A stretch of DNA of 64,000 nt from an uncultured Tateyamaria sp. GTDB lineage: Bacteria; Pseudomonadota; Alphaproteobacteria; Rhodobacterales; Rhodobacteraceae. Where the stretch lies: positions 140,205 to 204,204 of the forward strand of contig NZ_CANKXW010000009.1 of assembly GCF_947487805.1 (NCBI RefSeq), given 5' to 3'. Below are positions 25,116 to 33,669 of the stretch, piece after piece; positions within the stretch are counted from its first letter, which is position 1, and the number at the start of each line of letters is the position of its first letter. The position numbers and the translations under genes were made by a program. The notes under the pieces were generated by a model. The model saw only the letters and a program-made list of their open reading frames with translations. It had not been told where the DNA came from and did no database searches.

Positions 25116-26438
25116 ATGACGACGCCGAAAAAGCTCTTCATCAAGACCTACGGCTGCCAGATGAACGTCTATGACAGCGAACGCATGGCCGAAAGCCTGG
25201 GCGGACAGGGCTATGTCGAGACCAAGACACCCGATGACGCGGACATGATCCTGCTCAACACCTGCCACATCCGGGAAAAGGCGGCGGAAAAGATCTATTC
25301 CGAACTGGGCCGCTATAAAGGGCTCAAGGCTGCCAAACCCGATCTCAAGATCGGCGTTGCAGGCTGTGTGGCCCAGGCCGAAGGCCCCGAGATCATGCGC
25401 CGCCAGCCGATGGTCGATCTGGTCGTCGGCCCGCAAAGCTATCACCGCCTGCCCGAGATGGAGGCCAAGACCCGCAAGGGCGAAAAGGCCCTCGACACCG
25501 ATTTCCCCGAAGAGGACAAATTCGAACGCCTCGCCTCCCGCCCCAAGGCCAGCCGCGGCCCGACCGCGTTCCTGACCGTGCAGGAAGGCTGCGACAAGTT
25601 CTGCGCCTTCTGCGTGGTGCCCTACACCCGCGGCGCCGAAGTCAGCCGCCCCGCCGCCCGCATCCTCGACGAGGCGCGCGATCTGGTCGAACGCGGCGTG
25701 CGCGAAATCACCCTGCTTGGCCAGAACGTCAACGCCTATCATGGGGCCGGGCCGGACGGGTCCGATTATACACTGGCCAAGCTGATCTGGGATCTGGACA
25801 AGGTGGACGGGCTGGAACGCATCCGCTTTACCACCAGCCACCCCAACGACATGACCGATGACCTGATCGAGGCGCACGGCACCTGTTCCAAGCTGATGCC
25901 CTACCTGCACCTGCCCGTGCAATCGGGCAGCGACCGCATCCTCAAACGGATGAACCGCAGCCACACCGCCGAAAGCTATCTGCGCCTGATTGAACGCATC
26001 CGCGCCGCACGCCCCGATATCCTGATGTCGGGCGACTTCATCGTGGGCTTCCCCGAGGAAACAGAGGCCGATTTCCAGGCCACGCTCGATCTGGTCGAGG
26101 CGGTGAACTACGGCTACGCCTACAGCTTCAAATACTCGACCCGCCCCGGCACGCCCGCCGCCGAACGGCCCCAGGTCGACCCGGCGGAGGCTGACGACCG
26201 CCTGCAACGGCTCCAGGCCCTGATCACGCGCCAGCAACGCGACATCCAGAACGGCATGGTCGGCCGCACCGTCAACGTGCTCTTTGAAAAACCGGGCCGC
26301 CTGCCGGGTCAGATGGGCGGCAAGAGCGACTACCTCCACGCCGTGCACGTCGACAATGCCCAAGCGGGCATCGGTGACATCGCCCCGGTGAGAATCGTCG
26401 CCGCCGGTGCCAATTCTCTGACCGGAGAATTGGCCTGA
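25116..26438 (+). CDS. miaB: tRNA-2-methylthio-N6-dimethylallyladenosine synthase
   Basis: 440 aa; the ATG at 25116 gives [17 protein letters not shown], the expected N-terminus, while the frame is open back to 25059. The N-terminal UPF0004 domain carries three cluster-binding cysteines (YGCQMN, NTCHIRE, AGCVAQ), the radical-SAM CxxxCxxC is CDKFCAFC near residue 160, and a TRAM domain closes the protein. MiaB methylthiolates i6A37 in tRNAs reading U-starting codons. The downstream order phoH-ybeY-corC-lnt matches the E. coli synteny, with two envelope genes inserted here. Confidence 0.96.
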   Translation: MTTPKKLFIKTYGCQMNVYDSERMAESLGGQGYVETKTPDDADMILLNTCHIREKAAEKIYSELGRYKGLKAAKPDLKIGVAGCVAQAEGPEIMRRQPMVDLVVGPQSYHRLPEMEAKTRKGEKALDTDFPEEDKFERLASRPKASRGPTAFLTVQEGCDKFCAFCVVPYTRGAEVSRPAARILDEARDLVERGVREITLLGQNVNAYHGAGPDGSDYTLAKLIWDLDKVDGLERIRFTTSHPNDMTDDLIEAHGTCSKLMPYLHLPVQSGSDRILKRMNRSHTAESYLRLIERIRAARPDILMSGDFIVGFPEETEADFQATLDLVEAVNYGYAYSFKYSTRPGTPAAERPQVDPAEADDRLQRLQALITRQQRDIQNGMVGRTVNVLFEKPGRLPGQMGGKSDYLHAVHVDNAQAGIGDIAPVRIVAAGANSLTGELA

Positions 26439-26572
26439 ACCCCGCGTGCCGTGCCAAATTGAATGGCGAATTGCCCGTCATAGCTGGTAAGTGCGCTAAA
26501 TATAGCCACAATATCTGGTAATTACGGGTTCACAGACGGTTAAAATTTCCCTACGGTTTCTTCCATAAGGGT

Positions 26573-26611
26573 AAAAGCCCGTCCACCTGGGACGTCTGCA
26601 CGTGGGCTTTT
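26573..26611 (+). promoter_or_regulatory. Structured leader/hairpin upstream of the OmpA-like gene
   Basis: AAAAGCCC (26573-26580) pairs with GGGCTTTT (26604-26611) around a 23-nt loop that itself contains GTCC/GGAC. It lies 32 nt before the GTG of the OmpA-like gene. It could be a terminator for miaB or a 5' leader structure of the envelope genes. The 203-nt gap 26439-26642 otherwise holds no gene; an AT-rich stretch around 26497-26522 may contain the promoter. Confidence 0.4.
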
Positions 26612-26642
26612 GCGGGGGACTAACAATAAAAGGGACAGAGCT

Positions 26643-27239
26643 GTGGCGAATTTGTTTTCCCGAACAGTGAACAGACTTTTGACAACTGCGGCTGCCACCG
26701 CGGTGGCGCTGACATCGTTGATGGCGTCCGATGTATCCGCACAGGCCTTTGGCCAGACGCGGTCGCAACAGGGCCGCGACCAGGGCCAGTACATTCCGAC
26801 CATCTGGGTGGACCCGGACGGCTGTGAACACTGGGTCATGGATGACGGTGCCGAGGGCTATATGACACCGCACACCAACCGCAAGGGGATCCCGGTCTGC
26901 CGCCGCGGCAACCTGTGCGGCGTGATGCAGTCGGATCAGTTCTTCAAGACCGACAGCTTCCGCATCCACCCGGCGGGCAAGCAGCGCCTGGCGCAGTTCT
27001 TCCAGAACTCGACCGCTCAGGCCTTCATCATCACGGGCCACACCGACAGCCGCGCCAGCGACGCCTATAACCTGCGTCTGTCGCTGAACCGTGCCAACGC
27101 TGTCGCGGCCATTGCGCAGCAATCGGGTGCAAACATCGCGGACGTGCGCGGCTATGGCGAACGCCTGCCCGCGGCATCGAACAACACCGCGCAAGGCATG
27201 GCCAAGAACCGCCGTGTCGAAATCATCTGCATTCAGTAA
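26643..27239 (+). CDS. OmpA-family outer-membrane protein with WVDPxGCxHW module
   Basis: 198 aa from the GTG at 26643 (upstream GGGACAGAG). Signal peptide: basic FSRTVNRLL then a hydrophobic AAATAVALTSLMA stretch to about residue 33. Next comes a Cys-containing module (IWVDPDGCEHWVMDDGAEGY ... GIPVCR) at roughly 52-90, then an OmpA/peptidoglycan-binding domain at 100-198 with FIITGHTDSRASDAYNLRLS and KNRRVEIICIQ. The OmpA domain should attach it to peptidoglycan. The module recurs in the next gene, and both are spaced 12 nt apart, so the pair are an operon. Confidence 0.88.
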   Translation: MANLFSRTVNRLLTTAAATAVALTSLMASDVSAQAFGQTRSQQGRDQGQYIPTIWVDPDGCEHWVMDDGAEGYMTPHTNRKGIPVCRRGNLCGVMQSDQFFKTDSFRIHPAGKQRLAQFFQNSTAQAFIITGHTDSRASDAYNLRLSLNRANAVAAIAQQSGANIADVRGYGERLPAASNNTAQGMAKNRRVEIICIQ

Positions 27240-27251
27240 GGGGCACCTCTC

Positions 27252-27554
27252 ATGACCAAGTTGAAATTTGTCCCGCTTCTGATCGCCGGTCTGGGTGTCG
27301 CCGCCTGTGGCGATGGCTATCCGCCGGACAAGACAGTCGACCGCGGCTTTGACCGCAAGGACCTCAGCCAGCTTCAGGCCGGCATCTGGGTCGATCCCAA
27401 TGGCTGCGACCACTGGATCATCGACGACGGCGTCGAAGGCTACCTGTCGGCCCGCCTCGACAAATACGGCAAGCCCGTCTGCTCCGGCGTCGCACCACCC
27501 ACACAGACCGTGGGCGACTTCAAAGGCGGCTCGACCGTACGTGACCCGAACTGA
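27252..27554 (+). CDS. Small lipoprotein sharing the WVDPxGCxHW module
   Basis: 100 aa. Lipobox GVAAC at residues about 15-19 predicts a lipid-anchored envelope protein. Residues about 44-77 (IWVDPNGCDHWIIDDGVEGY ... GKPVCSG) align closely with the module in the upstream OmpA-like protein, with both cysteines, the GC-HW pair and the DDG-EGY motif conserved. Function unknown; two cysteines about 25 residues apart could form a disulfide. It ends just before a strong terminator. Confidence 0.85.
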   Translation: MTKLKFVPLLIAGLGVAACGDGYPPDKTVDRGFDRKDLSQLQAGIWVDPNGCDHWIIDDGVEGYLSARLDKYGKPVCSGVAPPTQTVGDFKGGSTVRDPN

Positions 27555-27574
27555 CCCGGTGCACCGCGCATTTC

Positions 27575-27610
27575 AAAGGCCGGAGCGTTCCCGACGCTCC
27601 GGCCTTTTTT
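27575..27610 (+). terminator. Rho-independent terminator after the OmpA/lipoprotein pair
   Basis: A 14-nt arm (AAAGGCCGGAGCGT), loop TCCCG and the complementary arm ACGCTCCGGCC ending in a run of six T. Perfect stem plus T-tract 20 nt after the lipoprotein stop; classic intrinsic terminator. Confidence 0.93.
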
Positions 27611-27701
27611 GTTTCAATTCGATGAAAATGGCCCGTCCCCCGTTGCACCCCCTCCGGGAACTTGCAACGCTTGCGCAACCCAAAGACACACGGAGCAGGA
27701 T

Positions 27702-28694
27702 TTGACCCTAGACCAACCGCCCAAAGAAGTGGTTCTGGAATTCCCCGACAACCGGCTGCTGATCGATCTCTGCGGCCCCTATGACAGCCACCTGACCGCG
27801 ATCGAGGCCGCGCTCGAGGTCCAGATCATCCGCCGCGGCAACGTGCTGGCGATCCTCGGCGAGGACGACGCCCAGAAACGCGCCAGCGACGTGCTCAACG
27901 CGCTCTACCTGCGGCTCGAGACGGGCAAGGAGGTCGAACCCGCCGATGTCGACCGCGAGTTGCGCATGGGCGGCTCCGAAGAAGACACCGGCACCCAGGC
28001 CGGGGATCAGCTCGAAATGCCCGTGGGCAACCGGATCGAGATCAAGACCCGCAAGAAACTGGTCGAGCCCCGGACGGATGCGCAGAAGGCCTATGTGCAG
28101 TCGCTCTTTGACAACGAAATGGCCTTCGGCATCGGCCCCGCAGGCACGGGCAAGACCTACCTTGCCGTCGCCGTCGGCGTGTCCATGTTCATTTCCGGCC
28201 ATGTCGACCGTATCATCCTCTGCCGCCCCGCGGTCGAGGCGGGCGAACGGCTTGGCTTCCTGCCCGGCACCCAGGAGGAAAAGGTCGACCCCTACATGCA
28301 GCCGCTCTATGACGCGCTCAACGACTTCCTGCCGGGCAAGCAACTGGCCAAGCTGAAAGAGGAAAAGACCATCGAAATCGCGCCGCTTGCCTTCATGCGC
28401 GGCCGCACGCTCAGCCGCGCCTTCGTGGTGCTCGACGAGGCACAGAACGCCACCACCATGCAGATGAAGATGTTCCTGACCCGCCTCGGCGAAGGCTCTC
28501 GCATGGTCATCACCGGCGACCGCACCCAGATCGACCTGCCGCGCGGCGTGCCCTCGGGGCTGGCCGATGCCGAACGTCTGCTCAAATCCGTGCCCAAGAT
28601 CAGCTTCAACTACTTCACCTCCAGGGATGTCGTCCGCCACCCCCTTGTGGCCGCCATCATCGAAGCCTACGAGGCCGACACAACACCGTCCTGA
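27702..28694 (+). CDS. ybeZ: PhoH family ATPase
   Basis: 330 aa. A TTG at 27702 with GGAGCAGGA upstream is the best start; the frame extends to 27609, overlapping the terminator. The N-terminal half has a small RNA-binding (KH-like) region, then the PhoH ATPase: Walker [12 protein letters not shown] at about residue 145, Walker [13 protein letters not shown] and sensor [12 protein letters not shown]. PhoH-type proteins act with the YbeY RNase in ribosome maturation; the next gene is ybeY, which supports this. Confidence 0.92.
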   Translation: MTLDQPPKEVVLEFPDNRLLIDLCGPYDSHLTAIEAALEVQIIRRGNVLAILGEDDAQKRASDVLNALYLRLETGKEVEPADVDRELRMGGSEEDTGTQAGDQLEMPVGNRIEIKTRKKLVEPRTDAQKAYVQSLFDNEMAFGIGPAGTGKTYLAVAVGVSMFISGHVDRIILCRPAVEAGERLGFLPGTQEEKVDPYMQPLYDALNDFLPGKQLAKLKEEKTIEIAPLAFMRGRTLSRAFVVLDEAQNATTMQMKMFLTRLGEGSRMVITGDRTQIDLPRGVPSGLADAERLLKSVPKISFNYFTSRDVVRHPLVAAIIEAYEADTTPS

Positions 28695-28695
28695 T

Positions 28696-28746
28696 CCTTC
28701 ATTGTTCCAGAAATATGCCGGGGGTCCGGGGGCAGGCCCCCGGTTC
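28696..28746. repeat. Dispersed intergenic repeat, full A-type copy
   Basis: CCTTCATTGTTCCAGAAATA followed by a GGGGGTCC tract and a GC hairpin (CCGGGGG, CAG, gap, CCCCCGG). 23 nt at its start match 3576-3598 (reverse) at 22 positions. It begins two bases after the phoH stop and ends just before the conserved ybeY N-terminus, so it occupies the expected ybeY start region. Confidence 0.7.
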
Positions 28747-29241
28747 AGACAGATACCACACGATATCGACATCCTGATCGAAGACCCCCGCTGGCAAGCT
28801 CTTGATGTCACTGCGCGTGCGGCCATCGACGCCACGCTCGCCGCCTGCGGGATAGATCATGCCGAACTGTCCCTGCTGGCCTGCGACGACGCCCGCATCG
28901 CGGCGCTCAATGCCGATTTCCGCGACAAACCCACGCCCACCAACGTGCTCAGCTGGCCCGAAGAGGACCTGAGCCCCGACGCGGACGGCGCGTCCCCCCG
29001 CGCGCCCACCCCGGATCCGGGCGGCGCGCTGGCGCTGGGTGACATCGCCATCGCCTATGACACCTGCGCGGCCGAGGCCGCCGCACAGGGCAAATCCATG
29101 TCGGACCATGTGACGCATCTGATTGTGCATGGAACTTTACATTTGCTGGGCTATGACCACATCCGTGACCGCGACGCCACGCGCATGGAGGCGCTCGAGG
29201 TCAAAATACTTGGCAAACTGGGCATCGCTGACCCATATTAG
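28702..29241 (+). CDS. ybeY: Endoribonuclease YbeY (start uncertain)
   Basis: The zinc-site motif [11 protein letters not shown] and the N-terminal [12 protein letters not shown] leave no doubt on identity; YbeY processes 16S rRNA 3' ends and is needed for ribosome quality control. The start is a problem: no ATG or GTG lies between the phoH stop and the conserved core. The only common start is a TTG at 28702, which would translate the intergenic repeat; an ATA at 28753 sits where the family usually begins. The conserved core starts near 28759. Core length about 155 aa fits the family. Confidence 0.9.
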   Translation: MFQKYAGGPGAGPRFRQIPHDIDILIEDPRWQALDVTARAAIDATLAACGIDHAELSLLACDDARIAALNADFRDKPTPTNVLSWPEEDLSPDADGASPRAPTPDPGGALALGDIAIAYDTCAAEAAAQGKSMSDHVTHLIVHGTLHLLGYDHIRDRDATRMEALEVKILGKLGIADPY

Positions 29242-29282
29242 CCCCATCGACGATCGATCCCGCAGGAACTGGACAGGAGCAA

Positions 29283-30170
29283 ATGGGCGAAAACGACGGA
29301 TCGTCTGGCGCAGCGCACCGCGCGCAGTCAGACAATGACACGACCGAACCGACAACTGGCAACGGATTCTTCTCGCGCGTGATTGGCGCGCTCAGCCCGT
29401 CCGAGGCACCCGAATCCCCCCCCGACAGCCCCAGCCCGCGTCCCCAAAGCCACGGCATGATCAACCTGCGCCGCATGCGGGTCGAGGATGTCGCCGTGCC
29501 CAAGGCCGACATCACCGCCGTGCCCGACACGGTGACGCTCGATGAACTGGTCGCCGTCTTCAAGGACAGCGGCCTGACCCGGCTGCCCGTCTTCGAAGGC
29601 ACGCTCGACACCCCCATCGGCTTTGCCCACCTCAAGGACATCGCGCTGCACCACGGCTTCAACGGGGGCGGCGCCGCCTTTGACGTGCACGCGCAATTGC
29701 GCCCGCTGCTCTTTGTGCCGCCGTCGATGACCATCGGCGTGCTCCTGACCAAGATGCAGACAGAACGCCGCCACATGGCCCTCGTGATCGACGAATATGG
29801 CGGCGTCGACGGCCTAGTGACCATCGAGGACCTGATCGAACAGGTCGTGGGCGAGATCGAGGACGAACATGACGTGGACGAAGGCGTGCTCTTCACGCTT
29901 GAGAAAACCGGCTGCTATCTGGCGCTGGCCAAGACCCCGCTCGAGGAATTCGAGGCCGAAACCGGGCTGTCCCTCACCACCCACGCCGACGTGGACGAAG
30001 AGGAAATCGACACGCTGGGCGGTCTGGTCGTGATGCTTGCCGGCAAGGTGCCCGCGCGGGGCGAGGTCGTGCCGCATCCCGACGGCCCGGAATTCGAGGT
30101 GATCGACGCCGATCCGCGCCGCATCAAGCGGGTGCGCGTGCGCCTGCACGGGCGGGACGCCGCGGAATGA
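29283..30170 (+). CDS. corC: Hemolysin/CorC-family protein with CBS domains
   Basis: 295 aa without transmembrane helices. After an acidic, low-complexity N-terminus come two CBS domains (about residues 70-125 with DITAVPDTVTLDELVAVF and 130-190 with LVIDEYGGVDGLVTIEDLIE) and a CorC_HlyC C-terminal domain ending in FEVIDADPRRIKRVRVR. This is the soluble YbeX/CorC type linked to magnesium/cobalt efflux and to ribosome maturation. Fourth gene of the ybeZ-ybeY-ybeX-lnt run; overlaps lnt by 4 nt. Confidence 0.92.
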   Translation: MGENDGSSGAAHRAQSDNDTTEPTTGNGFFSRVIGALSPSEAPESPPDSPSPRPQSHGMINLRRMRVEDVAVPKADITAVPDTVTLDELVAVFKDSGLTRLPVFEGTLDTPIGFAHLKDIALHHGFNGGGAAFDVHAQLRPLLFVPPSMTIGVLLTKMQTERRHMALVIDEYGGVDGLVTIEDLIEQVVGEIEDEHDVDEGVLFTLEKTGCYLALAKTPLEEFEAETGLSLTTHADVDEEEIDTLGGLVVMLAGKVPARGEVVPHPDGPEFEVIDADPRRIKRVRVRLHGRDAAE

Positions 30171-31711
30171 CCCAAACCGCCGCGCCAGCAGCGGCGCTGC
30201 CGGCCTGGGGCGTGGCGATCCTTGCGGCCCTCGCCGGGGCCTGCGGCGCGCTGGGCCACCCACCCTATGATCTGCCCGTGGCCATCGTGGTGCCGATGAT
30301 CGCGGGCTTTGTCTTTCTCCACATGGCCCGCACGCCGCGCGGCGCGCTGGCCTTCGGCTGGGCACTGGGCTTTGGCTATTTCGGCCTGACCCTGTCGTGG
30401 ATCACCGAACCGTTTCAGGTGGATGCGGCGGAAACCGGGTGGATGGCCCCCTTTGCCGTGGTTCTGCTGGCGCTGTTGTTGGGTGCATTCTGGGCTGCGG
30501 CTATGTCCTTTGCCCGCTGGGCCGGGGGACGGCCCTGGATGCTGGCCGTCGCATGGGCTGGTGCCGAGTTGCTGCGCGCCTACGTCTTCACCGGCTTTCC
30601 CTGGGCGATGCTGCCACAGGCGTTGGTGGATCTGCGACTGGGGCAGGGGCTTGCGTGGCTGGGTCCACATGGGTTGACGCTTGGTCTGCTGGGGGCAATC
30701 GCCTTGGGGTTCACCTATCCAAATGCGCAATTTCCCGGCGCGGTGCGGCTTCGCATGTTGATGGGCGGGGTTGTCGCCGTGGCGGCACTGTTCCTGATAC
30801 GACCCATCGGCGTGGAGACACCCTCGCTCACCGACCACACCGTCCGCCTGATCCAGCCCAACGCACCGCAGCACGAAAAATGGGATCCCGAAAAGATCCC
30901 CGTTTTCGTCAACCGCCAGATCGACTTTACAGGGGCAGGGGACACGGTGCCCGACCTGATCGTCTGGCCCGAAACCGCGCTGCCCTATTTGCAGGAATAC
31001 GCCCAGCCCGCCTTTGACGCGATTGCGCAGGCAGCACGCGGCGCGCCCGTGGCGCTGGGGATCCAGCGCTCGGACGACCGCGGCTACTATAACGGCATGG
31101 TCGTTCTGGATGCCGCGGGACAGGTGATCCAAAGCTATGACAAGCACCACCTCGTGCCCTTTGGCGAATACATGCCGCTGCCGGGCCTTTTCCGCAGCCT
31201 CGGCATCCGCGCGCTGGCCGACCGGGCCGACAGCGGCTATCAAAGCGGGCCGGGGCCGCGTGTGCTGGACCTCGGTGCGCTGGGCACCGCGCTGCCGCTG
31301 ATCTGCTACGAGGCCGTGTTCGCCCATGACGTGGGCGGTGCGGCCACGCGGCCCGATTTCCTGATGCAGCTGACCAATGACGCGTGGTTCGGCATGCGGT
31401 CCGGCCCGCAACAGCACCTGGCCCAGGCCCGGATGCGCGCCATCGAACAGGGTCTGCCGCTGATCCGCGCGGCCAATACCGGTATCTCCGCCGTGATCGA
31501 CCCAAAGGGGCGCATCACCGCCTCGCTTGCGCTGAACACCGCCGGATATCTCGATGCGGGCCTGCCTGCGGCGGCCGCGCCCACGCTCTATGCGCGCACC
31601 GGGGATCTGCCCTGGGTGTTTGTGGTGCTGGCCGGGCTGATTGCGGCGGTGTTGCATCGGGCCCGGACGCGCCGTACGCGAACCATTGACGCGGGCACAC
31701 ACGACGCGTAA
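30167..31711 (+). CDS. lnt: Apolipoprotein N-acyltransferase
   Basis: 514 aa. An N-terminal membrane domain of about six helices (residues 10-210) is followed by a nitrilase domain with the Glu-Lys-Cys triad visible in LIVWPETALPY, YDKHHLVPFGEYMP and LPLICYEAVF. A last C-terminal helix (WVFVVLAGLIAAVL) anchors it. It adds the third acyl chain to lipoproteins in the inner membrane. It starts in the corC stop (ATGA). Confidence 0.95.
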   Translation: MTQTAAPAAALPAWGVAILAALAGACGALGHPPYDLPVAIVVPMIAGFVFLHMARTPRGALAFGWALGFGYFGLTLSWITEPFQVDAAETGWMAPFAVVLLALLLGAFWAAAMSFARWAGGRPWMLAVAWAGAELLRAYVFTGFPWAMLPQALVDLRLGQGLAWLGPHGLTLGLLGAIALGFTYPNAQFPGAVRLRMLMGGVVAVAALFLIRPIGVETPSLTDHTVRLIQPNAPQHEKWDPEKIPVFVNRQIDFTGAGDTVPDLIVWPETALPYLQEYAQPAFDAIAQAARGAPVALGIQRSDDRGYYNGMVVLDAAGQVIQSYDKHHLVPFGEYMPLPGLFRSLGIRALADRADSGYQSGPGPRVLDLGALGTALPLICYEAVFAHDVGGAATRPDFLMQLTNDAWFGMRSGPQQHLAQARMRAIEQGLPLIRAANTGISAVIDPKGRITASLALNTAGYLDAGLPAAAAPTLYARTGDLPWVFVVLAGLIAAVLHRARTRRTRTIDAGTHDA

Positions 31712-31725
31712 GTGCGTCCAGACCT

Positions 31726-31769
31726 GTTACAACGGCTTCCTGACGTGACGGGGTTCATTTCAATGGAGC
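31726..31769 (+). promoter_or_regulatory. SAM/SAH riboswitch upstream of metK
   Basis: The motif GTTAC-AACGGCTTCCTGAC-GTGAC is present with the stem GTTAC (31726-31730) pairing to GTGAC (31745-31749), including one G-T wobble. Loop bases GCTTC (31735-31739) can pair with GGAGC (31765-31769), which overlaps the metK ribosome binding site, forming the H-type pseudoknot of the SAM/SAH class found in Rhodobacterales. Ligand binding would hide the GGAG 5 nt before the metK ATG and reduce translation when SAM is plentiful. Confidence 0.85.
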
Positions 31770-31773
31770 GCTC

Positions 31774-32955
31774 ATGTCCCGCAACAATTACACCTTTACC
31801 TCGGAATCCGTCTCCGAGGGTCACCCTGACAAGGTCTGCGACCGCATTTCAGACGCCGTCCTCGACGCTTTCCTCGCCGAAGAACCCGAAGCCCGCGTCG
31901 CCTGCGAAACCTTTGCCACCACCAACCGCGTCGTCATCGGCGGTGAGGTCGGTCTGAGCGATCAGGACAAGCTGCACGACTACATGGGCCGCATCGACGA
32001 GATCGCCCGCGCCTGCATCAAGGATATCGGTTACGAACAGGACAAGTTCCACTGGAACACCTGCGAGATCACCAACCTGCTGCACGAACAGTCCGCCCAC
32101 ATCGCCCAAGGGGTCGATGCCGCGGCGGACAAGGACGAGGGCGCAGGCGATCAGGGCATCATGTTCGGCTATGCCACCAACGAAACCCCCGCACTCATGC
32201 CCGCGCCGATCCAGTACGCCCACGCGATCCTCCGCCGCCTGGCCGAGGTCCGCAAGGACGGCACCGAACCCGCCCTTGGCCCCGACGCCAAATCGCAGCT
32301 CTCGGTGATCTACCGCGACGGCAAACCCGTCGGCGTCAGCAGCCTCGTGCTGTCGACCCAGCACCTCGACGAAAGCCTGACCAGCGAAGACATCCGCGCC
32401 ATGGTCGCCCCCTACATCACCGAAGTATTGCCCGATGGCTGGCTGACCGATGAAACCGAATGGCACGTGAACCCAACCGGCAAGTTCGTGATCGGCGGCC
32501 CTGACGGGGATGCGGGCCTCACGGGGCGCAAAATCATCGTGGACACCTATGGCGGCGCGGCCCCCCACGGCGGCGGCGCGTTCTCGGGCAAGGACCCGAC
32601 CAAGGTGGACCGTTCGGCCGCCTATGCCGCGCGCTATCTGGCCAAGAACGTCGTGGCGGCGGGTCTCGCGGACAAATGCACGATCCAGCTCAGCTATGCC
32701 ATCGGCGTGTCCAAACCGCTGTCGATCTACTGCGACACCTTCGGCACCGGTCAGGTCGCCGACGCGGCCATCGAGACCGCCGTGGCCCGCGCCATGGACC
32801 TCACGCCGCGCGGTATCCGCGAACACCTGCAACTGAACAAACCCGTGTACCAGCGCACCGCGGCCTACGGCCACTTTGGCCGCGCGCCCGATGCCGATGG
32901 CGGGTTCTCATGGGAACGCACGGATCTGGCCGACGCGCTGAAATCCGGCCTGTAA
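31774..32955 (+). CDS. metK: S-adenosylmethionine synthetase
   Basis: 393 aa. [15 protein letters not shown] is the first signature; the ATP-phosphate loop [12 protein letters not shown] and the P-loop-like [19 protein letters not shown] follow. It makes SAM from methionine and ATP. GGAG lies 5 nt before the ATG within the riboswitch pseudoknot. In relatives trmB often follows metK; here trmB is at 49984, so that neighbour is displaced. A GC-rich hairpin follows the stop. Confidence 0.97.
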   Translation: MSRNNYTFTSESVSEGHPDKVCDRISDAVLDAFLAEEPEARVACETFATTNRVVIGGEVGLSDQDKLHDYMGRIDEIARACIKDIGYEQDKFHWNTCEITNLLHEQSAHIAQGVDAAADKDEGAGDQGIMFGYATNETPALMPAPIQYAHAILRRLAEVRKDGTEPALGPDAKSQLSVIYRDGKPVGVSSLVLSTQHLDESLTSEDIRAMVAPYITEVLPDGWLTDETEWHVNPTGKFVIGGPDGDAGLTGRKIIVDTYGGAAPHGGGAFSGKDPTKVDRSAAYAARYLAKNVVAAGLADKCTIQLSYAIGVSKPLSIYCDTFGTGQVADAAIETAVARAMDLTPRGIREHLQLNKPVYQRTAAYGHFGRAPDADGGFSWERTDLADALKSGL

Positions 32956-32961
32956 CGACGC

Positions 32962-32981
32962 GGCCGCGCCCCGGCGCGGCC
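32962..32981 (+). terminator. GC-rich hairpin after metK
   Basis: GGCCGCGCC, two-base loop, GGCGCGGCC: a perfect 9-bp inverted repeat 6 nt after the metK stop. There is no T-tract, so it is a weak intrinsic terminator or a 3'-end stabiliser. Confidence 0.5.
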
Positions 32982-33029
32982 CGCCCGATCACCAAACGGT
33001 GCTTGGAAATTGAGCGCGGGCTGGCCTAG

Positions 33030-33052
33030 CCTTTCATCCATCTGATGAAAGG
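33030..33052 (+). promoter_or_regulatory. Hairpin overlapping the ribosome binding site of the YbjN gene
   Basis: CCTTTCATC (33030-33038), loop CATCT, GATGAAAGG (33044-33052): a perfect 9-bp stem. The right arm contains the AAAGG that is the only Shine-Dalgarno-like site for the ATG at 33060, and also the alternative ATG at 33045. Folding would hide translation initiation. Confidence 0.5.
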
Positions 33053-33059
33053 TTTGCCC

Positions 33060-33611
33060 ATGTCCCGCCTCACGACCCTCCTGACCCCGCTTCTGGCGCT
33101 GTGCCTCACGGCCACCCTGACCCTCGCACAGGACGCTGAAACGCCCGCCGAGGCCGAGCCGCCGATGACCATGTTGCGCATGGCTCAGATCATCCGCGCG
33201 ATTGACCCCGATGCGCGCCCGGCGGGCAACATGATCCAGTTCACCATCGACGATATCCCGCTCGTCGTTGTGGCCGATCCTGGCGCGGACCGGATGCGCG
33301 CCATGGTGCCGATCCGCTCGGCGGACGGGCTCAGCAGCGCGGAACTCATGCGCCTGATGCAGGCCAATTTCGACACCGCCCTCGATGCGCGCTATGCCGT
33401 GGCGCAGGGGCGGCTCTGGGGCGTGTTCATCCACCCGCTCAGCCCGCTGCAAAAGGACCAGCTTCTGTCGGCCTTCATCCAGACGATCAACGTCGCGCGC
33501 ACCTATGGGCAAACCTATTCCGGTGGTGCCGTCACCTTTGGCGGGGGTGACAGCAACGGGATCTACGAGGACCTGCTCAAGGAATTGCAGGAACGCGGCG
33601 AAGAGATCTGA
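33060..33611 (+). CDS. YbjN domain-containing secreted protein
   Basis: 183 aa from ATG 33060 (33045 is an in-frame alternative). Signal peptide residues 1-23 (SRLTTLLTPLLALCLTATLTLA|QD). The rest is a YbjN/type III chaperone-like alpha/beta fold: MLRMAQIIRAIDPDARPAGN, IQFTIDDIPLVVVAD and MRLMQANFDTALDARYAVAQG. YbjN proteins in E. coli influence motility and stress; here the protein is exported. It converges with the aminotransferase gene. Confidence 0.8.
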   Translation: MSRLTTLLTPLLALCLTATLTLAQDAETPAEAEPPMTMLRMAQIIRAIDPDARPAGNMIQFTIDDIPLVVVADPGADRMRAMVPIRSADGLSSAELMRLMQANFDTALDARYAVAQGRLWGVFIHPLSPLQKDQLLSAFIQTINVARTYGQTYSGGAVTFGGGDSNGIYEDLLKELQERGEEI

Positions 33612-33632
33612 GGGCCCCGCACCTCACGCGGG

Positions 33633-33662
33633 CGGCTGCGCCCGAAACAGCGCGCAGCCGCG
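33633..33662. terminator. Bidirectional hairpin between convergent genes
   Basis: GCGGCTGCGC (33633-33642), 10-nt loop, GCGCAGCCGC (33653-33662): perfect 10-bp inverted repeat between the YbjN stop and the aminotransferase stop. No T-tract; may end transcription from both sides. Confidence 0.5.
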
Positions 33663-33669
33663 CCATGCG

